NCBI RefSeq assembly: GCF_900105245.1
Contig: NZ_FNSZ01000001.1
Location: forward strand, 2,356,001 to 2,420,000
Length of the DNA stretch: 64,000 nt
Direction of reading: 5' to 3'
Source: Streptomyces sp. 1222.5
GTDB taxonomy: Bacteria; Actinomycetota; Actinomycetes; Streptomycetales; Streptomycetaceae
Below the pieces are notes generated by a model that did not search any database, was not told where the DNA came from, and saw nothing but the letters and a program-made list of their open reading frames with translations. Shown here piece by piece: positions 43,220-54,222 of this stretch (position 1 is its first letter; each line of letters starts with the position of its first letter). A program made the position numbers and the translations under genes.

Positions 43220-43422
43220 GGCTCCAGGTGTACCACTGCGACACCGCCGGTCCGGACCGCCCGATCGGCCCAGGCCGCCGGTGAACGGCGCCGCGCCGGG
43301 ACCGCACGGCGTTCGTGCTGCCCGGTCGCGTGCCGGTTGAACTCACCCCGCCCGTCCGGGCCCTCGGCACCGGCGGTCCCGGACGAGCCCCCGCCGCCGG
43401 GGCGAGGTTCAGGGGAGTTCGG

Positions 43423-44619
43423 TCAGGGCTCCAGGTCTACGACCGTGACGCCCTCGACCCCCGCGGTCCACGAGGTGTCGTTCACCGCGGCGACGCAGCG
43501 GATGTGCCCGCGCTCGCCCATCCGGGCCGCCGTCGCGAGCAATTGGCGGCGCTGGACCGGGTCGAGGGCGCGGTCGAAACCGTCGGCGAGGACGGTGAGG
43601 CTGCGCAGGGCGTCGGGAACCTCGCCGGGGGCGTCCACGTCGAGGACGCCGGGCCCGGTCAGCAGGACCAGGGTCAGCGCGAGGTAGCGCAGTTCGCCGT
43701 CGCCGAGCCGGGCGAGTTCGGTGCGGTAGCCGTCGCCGCGGTCGAGCAGCGCCCGTACCGTCCCGTCGCTCAGTGGCTGGGCGAGCAGGTCGGTCACCGG
43801 AGCGGCGCAGCCCGCCCGCACCGCCTCGACCAGCAGACCGTGCCGGCGCGAGCACTCCGCGCGGGTGCGCCACAGGACGTCGGCCAGGTTGTCGCAGCCG
43901 GCCAGCAGCCGGCCGGAACCCGTGGGGACGGGGGTCCGCATGCAGTCCGGACGGGGGTCGCAGGAGAAGACGGAGCGCAGGGCGACGACCATCTGCTCGG
44001 CCGCGGCGAGGACCCGGCGCTGCCCGTCGGTCTTGCCGGCCACGCGCAGCGGCAGCAGGGCGGTGCCGAGGCGGTCGTCGGGGAACGGGGCGCGGGTCAC
44101 GAGGGCGGAGCCCGCGGTGTGCCAGGCCGCCTGCACGGTCCGGCGCGCCGGATCGCGCAGGGCGGTCTCCAGCAGGACGATGCCGTCCGCGGTCAGCCGC
44201 TCGCCGACGACACGCGGCTCCGGTTCGGCCTGTACGGCGAGGTCCAGCCGGACCGGTCCCTCGGCGCCGTCGGCGGTGCACCCGATGCGGAACCCGCGCC
44301 GCCCGCCGGCGTCGGGGCGCGCCCGTTCCGGCACGCAGGCGGCCGGGTCGGGGAACGCCTCCCGGAGTGTGGCGCCGCCGCCGAGCCGGGCGAGCGCCTC
44401 GAAGGCGGCGAGCGCCGTCGTCTTGCCCGCGCCGCTGGGTCCCGCGAACAGGGTGACGGGGCCCAGCGGGAACCCGGCCCGCCGGTGCCCGGCGAAGGCC
44501 GACAGCCGCAACTCGGTGACGCGGGCACGCCCGTCGGGGGGTCTGCGGGACTGCGCGGGGACGGTCGCAGCGGATTCGTCGGCCGCCGGAGGCCCGGCGT
44601 ACACGGAAGGCACGGCCAT
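43423..44619 (-). CDS. AAA-type ATPase (SMC/RecF-like, DUF2813/AAA_21 type)
   Basis: A 398-residue ATPase. Walker A is LFAGPSGAGKTTALAAFEAL (about residue 55). The central part contains GYRTELARLGDGELRYLALTLVLLTGPGVLDVDAP, i.e. the ABC-signature-like region and a degenerate Walker B, followed by LTVLADGFDRAL. This is the shape of AAA ATPases in the OLD/RecF group. No nuclease partner gene is adjacent, so the role is open. Start ATG 44619 with GGAGG about 13 nt upstream; a longer frame exists upstream. Confidence 0.82.
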   Translation of the reverse strand: MAVPSVYAGPPAADESAATVPAQSRRPPDGRARVTELRLSAFAGHRRAGFPLGPVTLFAGPSGAGKTTALAAFEALARLGGGATLREAFPDPAACVPERARPDAGGRRGFRIGCTADGAEGPVRLDLAVQAEPEPRVVGERLTADGIVLLETALRDPARRTVQAAWHTAGSALVTRAPFPDDRLGTALLPLRVAGKTDGQRRVLAAAEQMVVALRSVFSCDPRPDCMRTPVPTGSGRLLAGCDNLADVLWRTRAECSRRHGLLVEAVRAGCAAPVTDLLAQPLSDGTVRALLDRGDGYRTELARLGDGELRYLALTLVLLTGPGVLDVDAPGEVPDALRSLTVLADGFDRALDPVQRRQLLATAARMGERGHIRCVAAVNDTSWTAGVEGVTVVDLEP

Positions 44620-45095
44620 GAGCGGACCGTAGGCCTCCGCTCCGGCGGCGAACCGTTTGGCCCTCCGCACCTTCCTACGATCGAGGGACGGGCCGGGGCC
44701 GCAACGGGACACCGGTATGACGAACACCGGCCGAAGAGCCACGGTGAACAGCCGCGATGGGGATCGGGCCCGACAGCACTCGCGGCCCGAGGCCGGCCGC
44801 CGGGAACGGCCACAGCCCGAGGCCAGATGCCGGGTACGCGGCCCGAGGCCGACCGCCGGGAACGGCCACAGCCCGAGGCCAGATGCCGGGTCCGCAGCCC
44901 GAGGCCGACCGCCGGGAACAGTGCAGCTGGGGACCAGTTACCGGATGCAGCCGCGGCCCGAGATCGGCCCCGGGAACGACATCGGCCGCAGGCCGGATAC
45001 CGGGTGCAGCCGCGACCGAGGGCCGGCCGGCAAGATCCGCACCGGCCGGAGGCCGGTCGCCGGGGACACCCCCCAGGAGCACCCGCGGCCCGGCC
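44620..45095. other. Repeat-bearing intergenic region, no gene
   Basis: About 475 bp between the ATPase and SepF genes. It contains 2.5 copies of a 56-bp repeat (44781-44920) that then decays into looser GCCCGAGGCC/CCGGG repeats to about 45085. No gene is supported. Confidence 0.6.
44781..44920. repeat. 56-bp tandem repeat, 2.5 copies
   Basis: Copies occupy 44781-44836, 44837-44892 and a partial at 44893-44920, differing at only a few bases. Each contains GCCCGAGGCC twice and GCCGGGAAC once. Confidence 0.85.
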
Positions 45096-45485
45096 TCAGC
45101 CCCCGGAGACCCCCGCCCCCTCCATCAGCCCGCTGACCTCCGTGCCGGGTGGGGTGAGGAGGAACACGTTGCGGTCGACACGGTGCATCCCGCTGCCGAG
45201 GCCGAACACCACGCCCGTACTGAAGTCGAGGACGCGCTTGGCGACATCGCCCTCCGCGCCGGACAGGTCGAGCAGCACGGGCACCCCGGCCATCAGCGTC
45301 TCGGCGACCTCCCGCGCGTCGCCGAAGACGTTGACGCGCAGCACCACGAAACGGCGCCGGGTCTCGGTCTCGGAGTCGGGCAGCGAGCGGTGGTCGACCG
45401 CGGACGGCCAGGCGTCCCGGCCCCGCAGCGGCACGACCTGGGCGAGCCCTTCCCACTGTTCATCGGTGACGTCGTAACGGCTCAC
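45096..45485 (-). CDS. sepF: SepF-family cell division protein (paralogue)
   Basis: A 129-residue SepF domain protein. FVVLRVNVFGDAREVAETLMAGVPVLLDLSGAEGDVAKRVLDFSTGVVFGL is the characteristic SepF core that polymerises and links FtsZ to the membrane. It lacks the long N-terminal membrane-targeting helix usual for SepF of the dcw cluster and sits away from ftsZ, so it is a paralogue like the additional SepF-like proteins of Streptomyces. GTG at 45485 with GGGGGAG at 5 nt; a longer frame exists upstream. Confidence 0.9.
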   Translation of the reverse strand: MSRYDVTDEQWEGLAQVVPLRGRDAWPSAVDHRSLPDSETETRRRFVVLRVNVFGDAREVAETLMAGVPVLLDLSGAEGDVAKRVLDFSTGVVFGLGSGMHRVDRNVFLLTPPGTEVSGLMEGAGVSGG

Positions 45486-45696
45486 CGGCTCCCCCCGACC
45501 TGACTCGCACTCATTGACTGCACCGGTCAATTCTTACTCCAAGTCACCCGTTCGGCCCAACAATGACACGGTGCGCGACCGACACGGAGGCACCGACCCG
45601 GGCGCGACGCGGGTCACTTGTACGCTTACGCCCGCTTCTTACCGCCCTCCTACCGGACTCTTCACGTGCCGCGACACTCCGCTCACCGGCCGCCAC

Positions 45697-45702
45697 TAGC
45701 GT
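45697..45702 (+). promoter_or_regulatory. Candidate -10 box for a leaderless transcript
   Basis: TAGCGT fits TANNNT and ends 8 bp before the GTG at 45711, with no ribosome site between. The mRNA may start at the start codon. No clear -35 box is seen. Confidence 0.35.
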
Positions 45703-45710
45703 CCGGCTCC

Positions 45711-47474
45711 GTGCACTTGGCAGAAACACAGCAGGTGACACCCGGCCGGCGGACACTGTCGGCGGTGTCCGCCGCCCCGGGGGACCTCACGGAGGACACG
45801 CGGGGACCGGCGCAATTGCATCGCGTGCTGACGCTGCTCGCCGACGTGAGTCTCTTCATCGGCACGCGCTCGGTGTGGACCCAGGCGGCCACGAACCGGC
45901 CGGTCCTCGCGGGCGTCATCTCCGTCTGCTACGCCGCGATCCTGGCGACCGGCGTACTCGCGCTGACGGTCCGCCGGACGCGCTCGCTCGCCCGTCTGGA
46001 CCTGCTGGTGCTGGCGACCGCGGTCACCCTCGCCCTGTGCGCCTGGGCACTGAACCACGCCGGTGGCGACGAGGCGGTCCTCACCACCCAGGCAGCGCGC
46101 GAACTCGTCGCCGGACACGCCGTGTACGGGCAGCCGTGGCCGTGGCTGTTCCACATGAAGGGCGTCGCGCTGACGGCGACCATAGACGGCGGGTACGACT
46201 TCACCTACGGCTATCCCCCGCTCGCCCCGCTGCTCACCGCGCCGTTCCTGTGGCTGGGTCACGGCGGCGCCCCGGCGACGGCGGCGGCCACAGCCGTACT
46301 CCTCGTGGGCACGGTCGTGCTGTGGCGGCTGCTGCCGGTACCGTGGCGCCCCGCGGCCACGATGGTGTGCCTGGGCTTCGGTTTCCTGCCGATGTACGCC
46401 CGGCAGGGGTACCCGGCGATCGTCGGCATGGTGCTGCTGGTGCCGGTGGTGGTGCGCTGGCCGCGGCTCGGCGCCCGGGGCCGGCTGGGCGCCGCGGGGG
46501 TCGCGCGGGCCGCGTGCCTCGGCGCCGCGTGCGCCGCACAGCAACTCCCCTGGTTCGTCGCGCCGTTCCTGCTGGCCGGGTGGTACGCGGTGCGCCGCGG
46601 CGAGCTGGGCGCGCGGGCGGCCGTATGCGTGGTGCTGCGGATCGCCGGGATCGCGGCCCTGACCTGGCTGCTGCTCGACACGTACTTCGTGGTGAGCGAG
46701 CCCGGCCCCTGGCTCCGGGGCATCTTCCTGCCGCTGACGCAGGGCGCGGTGCTGCACGGCCAGGGCCTGGTGGACGTCTCGCTGTACTTCACCCACGGCA
46801 GCGACCGGCTGGACTGGTACGGCAGGGCGAGCGTGCTGCTGGTGGCGGCGTTGCTGGCGGTGTTCGTGCTGTTCGTCCGGCGGCTCGGCCCGGCCGCGAC
46901 GGTGCTGCCCTGGTGCGCCTTCTACCTGGCGACCCGCTCGCAGGACGGCTACTACCTGATGATGACGCCGTTGTGGCTCGCGGCGGCGGTCACCGTGCCG
47001 CCGCCGGAGTTCTCGCGCGCGTGGCGGCCGCGGCCCCGGTGGGCGACCGGCCCGCGCCGCCGGGCCGCCCTGGCCGCGGCCGCCGCGCTGCTGGTGGCGC
47101 CCGCGCTGGTGAGCGCCGCCCTGGCGGCGTCGGGGCGGCCGCCGCTGCGGATGGACGTCGCGGCGGTACGGCGCGGCCCGGCGCGGTCGCTGTCCGCGCT
47201 GACCCTGAGGGTCGCCAACACCGGTGATGTCTCTCTGACCCCGCACTACATGCTGACCACCGGCCAGGGCATGAGCCGTTACTGGTCGCTCGTGCGCGGC
47301 CCGGCGACGATTCCCGCGCACGGCACGGCGACGGTGGAACTGTGGGCGCCCGGAGGCCGGTTCGCGGTGCCCGCCAAGCCGAGCACCCGACTGCGGCTGC
47401 GCGCCTTCACGGGGACCCCGCAGACGCTCTCCACGCGGGACGTGCGGCGAGCCGAGCTGGGCGTCCGGGGCTGA
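45711..47474 (+). CDS. Polytopic membrane protein, GT-C glycosyltransferase-like
   Basis: A 587-residue protein with about 10-12 hydrophobic segments. An acidic loop after the second helix (NHAGGDEAVLTTQAARELV) and HMKGVALTATIDGGYDFTYGYPPLAPLL resemble GT-C glycosyltransferases, which use a lipid-linked sugar. The last ~110 residues form an extracytoplasmic beta-rich domain (LTLRVANTGDVSLTPHYM). GTG at 45711 is chosen because the hydrophobic region begins soon after and no better site is visible; GTG 45735 is possible. Donor and acceptor are unknown. Confidence 0.8.
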   Translation: MHLAETQQVTPGRRTLSAVSAAPGDLTEDTRGPAQLHRVLTLLADVSLFIGTRSVWTQAATNRPVLAGVISVCYAAILATGVLALTVRRTRSLARLDLLVLATAVTLALCAWALNHAGGDEAVLTTQAARELVAGHAVYGQPWPWLFHMKGVALTATIDGGYDFTYGYPPLAPLLTAPFLWLGHGGAPATAAATAVLLVGTVVLWRLLPVPWRPAATMVCLGFGFLPMYARQGYPAIVGMVLLVPVVVRWPRLGARGRLGAAGVARAACLGAACAAQQLPWFVAPFLLAGWYAVRRGELGARAAVCVVLRIAGIAALTWLLLDTYFVVSEPGPWLRGIFLPLTQGAVLHGQGLVDVSLYFTHGSDRLDWYGRASVLLVAALLAVFVLFVRRLGPAATVLPWCAFYLATRSQDGYYLMMTPLWLAAAVTVPPPEFSRAWRPRPRWATGPRRRAALAAAAALLVAPALVSAALAASGRPPLRMDVAAVRRGPARSLSALTLRVANTGDVSLTPHYMLTTGQGMSRYWSLVRGPATIPAHGTATVELWAPGGRFAVPAKPSTRLRLRAFTGTPQTLSTRDVRRAELGVRG

Positions 47475-47495
47475 GCCCGGGCGGTCGCCCCTCGT

Positions 47496-47585
47496 GTGAA
47501 GGACCGAGCGGTCAGGCCCGCACGCGTGAAGGACCGAGCGGTCAGGCCCGCACGCGAAGAACCGAGCGGAGTCAGGCCCGCGCGC
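47496..47585. repeat. Three tandem 30-bp repeats with palindromic core
   Basis: Copies at 47496-47525, 47526-47555 (identical) and 47556-47585 (diverged). Each of the first two has the perfect inverted repeat GACCGAGCGGTC. They sit between the converging membrane-protein gene and the YceI remnant, where they may act as a terminator or a REP-like element. Confidence 0.85.
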
Positions 47586-47601
47586 GTGGATGCCCGTACC
47601 G

Positions 47602-48024
47602 TCAGCCCCCCGCGCGCGTGAAGCGGAGGCTCGCCGTCACCGTGGTCAGGCCGCGCATCATGCCGAGCTGGTTCCGGCCCCTGCCGACCCGGGCGCGGTC
47701 CACGTCGAACTCGGTCTCCAGGGTGAGCGCGTCGGCGTCGGCCGGGAGCAGGCGCGCAGTGAGGGTCTCCGGCTCGGTGACGCCGCGTACGGTCAGGCTG
47801 CCGGTGACGCGGACGCCGCCAGCGTCGAGGCGGTCGGCGGCCTGCACGGCGAAGGTGATCTCCGGGTGGTCGCCGGCGTCGGAGAAGTCCGCCGAGCGCA
47901 GGTGGGTGTCTTGCTTGGTGTTCCCGGTGTCCAGGGAGGCGGTGCCCAGGGTCACGGTGCCGGTGGCCGAGCCGTCGGGCCGCACCTCGCCCCTGCCGCC
48001 GATCTCCGTGAACGCGCCCTTCAC
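47602..48024 (-). pseudogene. YceI-family protein, 5'-truncated
   Basis: The 140-codon frame begins VKGAFTEIGGRGEVRPDG and runs through DTHLRSADFSDAGDHPEITF to the normal YceI end (TTVTASLRFTRAGG). YceI proteins (lipocalin-like isoprenoid binding) usually carry another ~40 residues ahead of KGAFTEI, including the WTLDPAHSxVGF strand. That part is absent; the frame meets a TGA just upstream (48040) and the only start is an unsupported GTG at 48024. An orphan start (GAGGAG then ATGAGC at 48046) in another frame may be the old N-terminus. Likely non-functional. Confidence 0.72.
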
Positions 48025-48069
48025 GATGACGAGACCCCACGCTCATGGGGTGCTCCTCAGCAGTGGTCC

Positions 48070-48370
48070 AATTGTGGATGACTTCACGCGAGCCGCTGAT
48101 CCAAGAGTGGACGACACGGCTCGCCTACAGATCGCCTGCCTCCAGCACGCGGGCCTCGTCAGCCGCACGTCCGTGTGCGGCGACAAGCAGGGCGTGCAGG
48201 TCGCCCTCAGCGAGAGGGCGCGCGACCGCCCGCGCGAGACGTCGTCGCTGCTGGCCGGCACCGTGCGGCAGGCCCTCTCCGACTCCGTCGGCCCCGACCA
48301 GCGCGCGGCCATGTGCGCGCTCGTACCCGACCTGGAGCAGGGGGCGGACCGGCCCGCGAGCCGACCGTGA
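48070..48370 (+). pseudogene. MarR-like regulator, C-terminal remnant
   Basis: The rightward frame reads LQIACLQHAGLVSRTSVCGD, then KQGVQVALSERARDR, and ends with QALSDSVGPDQRAAMCALVPDLEQG. This resembles the recognition helix, wing and C-terminal helix of a MarR protein, but no start codon with a ribosome site or N-terminal half is present. Divergent MarR/YceI pairs are common in Streptomyces; here both facing 5' ends are gone. Assignment is tentative. Confidence 0.5.
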
Positions 48371-48451
48371 CGGCCCGGGGAGGCGCAGGTCACAACCGCA
48401 AGGGGAGAAAGCTCACAGCCCCCGCGCTGCACTCGGTTGAGCGGCCTGCCC

Positions 48452-48457
48452 TAGCAT
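48452..48457 (+). promoter_or_regulatory. Candidate -10 box for leaderless mutA mRNA
   Basis: TAGCAT ends 6 bp before the mutA ATG, and no ribosome site precedes the ATG, so transcription probably starts at or near the A of ATG. Confidence 0.45.
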
Positions 48458-48463
48458 CCGAGC

Positions 48464-50280
48464 ATGACGGTCCTGCCTGACGACGGGCTCCCACTGGCCG
48501 CCGAGTTCCCTGACGCGACACACGAGCAGTGGCAACGCCTGGTCGAGGGTGTGCTGCGCAAGTCGGGCAAGGAAGTCTCGGGCGCGGCAGCTGAGGACGC
48601 CCTGTCCACGACGCTGGAGGACGGGCTGCGCACCCGGCCCCTCTACACCGCGCGCGACGCCGCGCCCGACCCCGGCCTGCCGGGCTTCGCCCCCTTCGTA
48701 CGGGGCGGCCGCGCCGAGGGCGGTGTCACGGGCGGCTGGGACGTGCGCCAGCGGCACGCCGTGCTCACCGACCGCTCGGCGAGCGCCGTGCTGGCCGATC
48801 TGGAGAACGGCGTCTCCTCGCTGTGGCTGGTGCTGGGCGAGGGCGGTATCCCGGTCCCGGAGCTGGGCCGTGCGCTCGACGGTGTCTATCTCGACCTGGC
48901 GCCCGTCGCGCTGGACGCGGGCCGTGACACCGCGGCCGCCGCCGCGGCGCTGCTGAGGCTGTACGAGGAGCAGGGCGTCGACCCCAAGGCCGTCCGCGGC
49001 ACCCTGGGCGCCGACCCGCTCGGCCACGAGGCACGGACCGGCGAGGCCCTGGAGTTCGCGCCGTTCGCCGCCCTGGCCGCACGCTGCGCCGAGACGTACC
49101 CGGGGCTGCGCGCGCTGACCGTGGACGCGCTGCCGTACCACGAGGCGGGCGGCTCGGCCGCGCAGGAGCTGGGCGCCTCGCTCGCCACCGCTGTCGCCTA
49201 CCTGCGGGAGCTGACCGAGGCCGGACTCGGCGTCGAACAGGCCGCTGCCCAGCTGGAGTTCCGCTACGCGGCCACCGCCGACCAGTTCCTGACCATCGCC
49301 AAGCTGCGCGCGGCCCGCCGGCTGTGGGCGCGTGTCGCCGAGGTGTCCGGGGCACCGGGCGCCGGCGCGCAGGTGCAGCACGCGGTGACCTCGCCGGTGA
49401 TGATGTCCCGTCGCGACCCGTGGGTGAACATGCTGCGCACGACGGTGGCGACACTGGCCGCCGGGGTCGGCGGCGCGGACTCGGTGACCGTGCTGCCGTT
49501 CGACCACGCGCTGGGCCTGCCGGACGCCTTCGCCCGCCGCATCGCCCGCAACACCTCCACCATCCTGATCGAGGAGTCCCACCTGGCCCGGGTCGTCGAC
49601 CCGGCGGGCGGCTCCTGGTACGTCGAGCGGCTGACGGACGAGCTCGCGGGCGCAGCCTGGGAGTTCTTCCGGTCGATCGAGCGCGACGCGGGACAGGCCG
49701 CCGTACTGCGCTCCGGCCGGCTGCGCACGGACCTGGCGACGACATGGGCGGAGCGGTCCAAGAAGCTCGCCAAGCGGCGCGAACCCATCACCGGTGTCAG
49801 TGAGTTCCCGTTCCTCGCCGAGAAGCCGGTGGAGCGCGCGCCCGCGCCCGAGCAGCCGTCCGGCGGTCTGCCGCGGGTCCGCCGGGACGAGGCGTACGAG
49901 GAGCTGCGCGCCCGCTCGGACGCGCACCTCGCGGCGACCGGCGCCCGCCCGCGCGTCTTCCTCGCCGCGCTGGGCTCGGCCGCCGAGTACACCGCGCGCT
50001 CGACCTTCGCGGCCAACCTCTTCCAGGCGGGCGGCATCGAGCCGGTCACCGAGGGCCGCTTCGAGGACAGCGGCGCCACCGAGGCCGTGCTGTGCTCCAG
50101 CGACGCGCTCTACGCCGAACAGGCCGAGCAGACCGCGCGGTCCCTGCGCGCGGCGGGTGCCCGGCACGTGTTCCTCGCGGGCCGCCCGGCCGAGTACACG
50201 GGCGTCGACTCGTACGTCTTCGCGGGCTGCGACGCCATCGACGTCCTGTCCGCGACCCTGGACCGCATGGGAGTGTCCTG

Positions 50281-50281
<1 letters not shown>
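48464..50281 (+). CDS. mutA: Methylmalonyl-CoA mutase small subunit
   Basis: A 605-residue protein homologous to MutB but lacking a functional B12 site, as expected for the small subunit. It contains [59 protein letters not shown] and a C-terminal flavodoxin-like domain without DxHxxG. The heterodimer converts methylmalonyl-CoA to succinyl-CoA, joining propionate metabolism to the TCA cycle and supplying polyketide extender units in reverse. The stop overlaps the mutB start by one base (TGATG). Confidence 0.95.
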
Positions 50282-52455
<2,174 letters not shown>

Positions 52456-52461
52456 AGCCCG

Positions 52462-53466
52462 ATGGCAGCGATCGAGCTCGACACGTATGTGAAGGGTGTG
52501 CTCGACGGGAAGCGGGCCCTGGTGGCCCGCGCCATCACCCTCGTCGAGTCCACCCGGCCCGCGCACCGGGCGCTGGCGCAGCGGCTCCTCACCGAGCTGC
52601 TGCCGCACAGCGGCCGGGCGCGGCGGATCGGCGTGAGCGGCGTCCCGGGTGTCGGCAAATCGACTTTCATCGACGCGTTCGGCACCATGCTGACCTCAAT
52701 GGGCCACCGGGTCGCGGTGCTCGCCGTGGATCCGTCGTCCACCCGCACCGGCGGCTCCATCCTGGGCGACAAGACCCGGATGGAACGGCTCGCGGTGGAC
52801 CCGGACGCCTTCGTGCGGCCCTCCCCCAGCGCGGGCACGCTGGGCGGGGTCGCGAAGGCCACCCGGGAGTCGATGGTGGTCATGGAGGCGGCCGGCTACG
52901 ACGTGATCCTCGTGGAGACCGTCGGCGTCGGGCAGTCCGAGACCGCGGTCGCCGACATGGTCGACTCCTTCCTGCTGCTGACGCTCGCGCGCACCGGTGA
53001 CCAGCTCCAGGGCATCAAGAAGGGCGTCCTGGAACTGGCCGACGTGATCACCGTCAACAAGGCCGACGGCCCGCACGAGCGCGACGCCCGCGCGGCCGCA
53101 CGGGAGTTGGCGGGCGCGCTGCGCCTGATGCACGGCAAGGACGCCTTCTGGGCTCCCCCGGTGCTGCACTGCAGCGCGCGGGAGTCGGCCGGCCTCGACA
53201 CCGTCTGGGAGCGCCTCGAACAGCACCGCACCCTGCTGGACTCCACCGGGCGGCTCGCCGCCAAACGGCGGGAGCAGCAGGTCGGCTGGACCTGGTCGAT
53301 GGTCCGCGACGAGGTGCTGGGCCGGCTGCACGCCGACCCGGCGGTGCGCGAGGCGGCGCCGGAGCTGGAACGGCAGGTCAGGGAGGGCCGGTTGACCGCC
53401 ACCCTGGCGGCGGAACGCATTCTGGAGGCGTTCGAGGGGCGTACGGCTCCCCCGGCGGACGCCTGA
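52462..53466 (+). CDS. meaB: Methylmalonyl-CoA mutase-associated GTPase
   Basis: A 334-residue G3E-type GTPase. P-loop [18 protein letters not shown] (about residue 57), [22 protein letters not shown] (switch III region), [12 protein letters not shown] (Walker B) and TVNKADG (NKxD). It loads and protects the cobalamin cofactor of the mutase. It starts 6 bp after mutB and completes the operon. Confidence 0.95.
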   Translation: MAAIELDTYVKGVLDGKRALVARAITLVESTRPAHRALAQRLLTELLPHSGRARRIGVSGVPGVGKSTFIDAFGTMLTSMGHRVAVLAVDPSSTRTGGSILGDKTRMERLAVDPDAFVRPSPSAGTLGGVAKATRESMVVMEAAGYDVILVETVGVGQSETAVADMVDSFLLLTLARTGDQLQGIKKGVLELADVITVNKADGPHERDARAAARELAGALRLMHGKDAFWAPPVLHCSARESAGLDTVWERLEQHRTLLDSTGRLAAKRREQQVGWTWSMVRDEVLGRLHADPAVREAAPELERQVREGRLTATLAAERILEAFEGRTAPPADA

Positions 53467-53508
53467 TCCCGGGGCGCCCGGTCCGAGGGGCCCGGTCCGA
53501 GGGGCCCC

Positions 53509-54222
53509 TCAGCCCGGGGCGCCGTGCTCGCAGACCCGGCGGGCCACCTCCCGGAGCTTGACGTTGTTCTCCTGGGAGTAGCGGCGCAGCACGTCGAAGG
53601 CCTGGTCCTCGGTGAGGTCGTGGGAGCCCATGAGGATGCCCATGGCCTCCCCGATGAGGTGCCGGGTCTCGACGGCCTGCTCAAGCTGGGCGTGCGTGCG
53701 GGCACTGGAGAAGGCCACGGCGGCGTGCGAGGCGAGCAGCCAGCCGGCCGTCTCGCCGGCCTTGTCGAACACCCCCGGGCTGCGGGAGTACAGGTTCAGC
53801 GCGCCCAGGTCCTCGTCCTTGGTGAAGAGCAGGAAGCCCATCATGCTGCGCACGCCCAGTTCGCGGGCCTGAGAGACGTAGGCGGGCCAGCGGGGGTGCT
53901 CCTCGCGGAAGTCCTCGATGCGGAAGACCCGCTCCGGGTTCTCCCGGCTCGCCACGTCGTAGCAGGGGCCTTCCCGCAGGTCCGTCTGGATCCGGTCGCT
54001 GTCGACGACGAGTTGCTCGGTCGGGGCGAGGGTCTTCGCGCCCTTGCTGTGCAGAATGAGGATGCCGGACGCGTCACAGCCGGGGACGAGTTCGACGGCG
54101 GAAGCGGTGATCCGGTCCAGGGTCCGGGTCACCGAATCCTGCGCCAGCAGGTCACGCGCCATGGTCGCCATCTGCTCGGCGAACTCGCGCCAGTCGACCT
54201 GGTCCGTTCCGTCGTTCCGCAT
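53509..54222 (-). CDS. GAF and ANTAR domain regulator
   Basis: A 237-residue protein. A GAF domain (about residues 20-160, e.g. VPGCDASGILILHSKGAKTL and MMGFLLFTKDEDLGALNLYS) is followed by an ANTAR RNA-binding domain (QAVETRHLIGEAMGILMGSHDLTEDQAFDVLRRYSQENN). ANTAR proteins bind paired hairpins in nascent RNA to prevent termination. The ATG at 54222 has GGGAGG 8 nt upstream. Targets are unknown. Confidence 0.92.
   Translation of the reverse strand: MRNDGTDQVDWREFAEQMATMARDLLAQDSVTRTLDRITASAVELVPGCDASGILILHSKGAKTLAPTEQLVVDSDRIQTDLREGPCYDVASRENPERVFRIEDFREEHPRWPAYVSQARELGVRSMMGFLLFTKDEDLGALNLYSRSPGVFDKAGETAGWLLASHAAVAFSSARTHAQLEQAVETRHLIGEAMGILMGSHDLTEDQAFDVLRRYSQENNVKLREVARRVCEHGAPG

Noticed and set aside
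44781..44920. Repeat array as a CRISPR
   Set aside because: The 56-bp units are directly adjacent with no variable spacers, and no cas genes are in the window.
47496..47585. 30-bp repeats as a CRISPR
   Set aside because: Repeats abut one another without spacers and no cas genes are nearby.
48371..48463. Cobalamin riboswitch upstream of mutA
   Set aside because: Only about 90 bp to the MarR remnant, no B12-box-like sequence, and a -10 box sits directly in front of the start codon.
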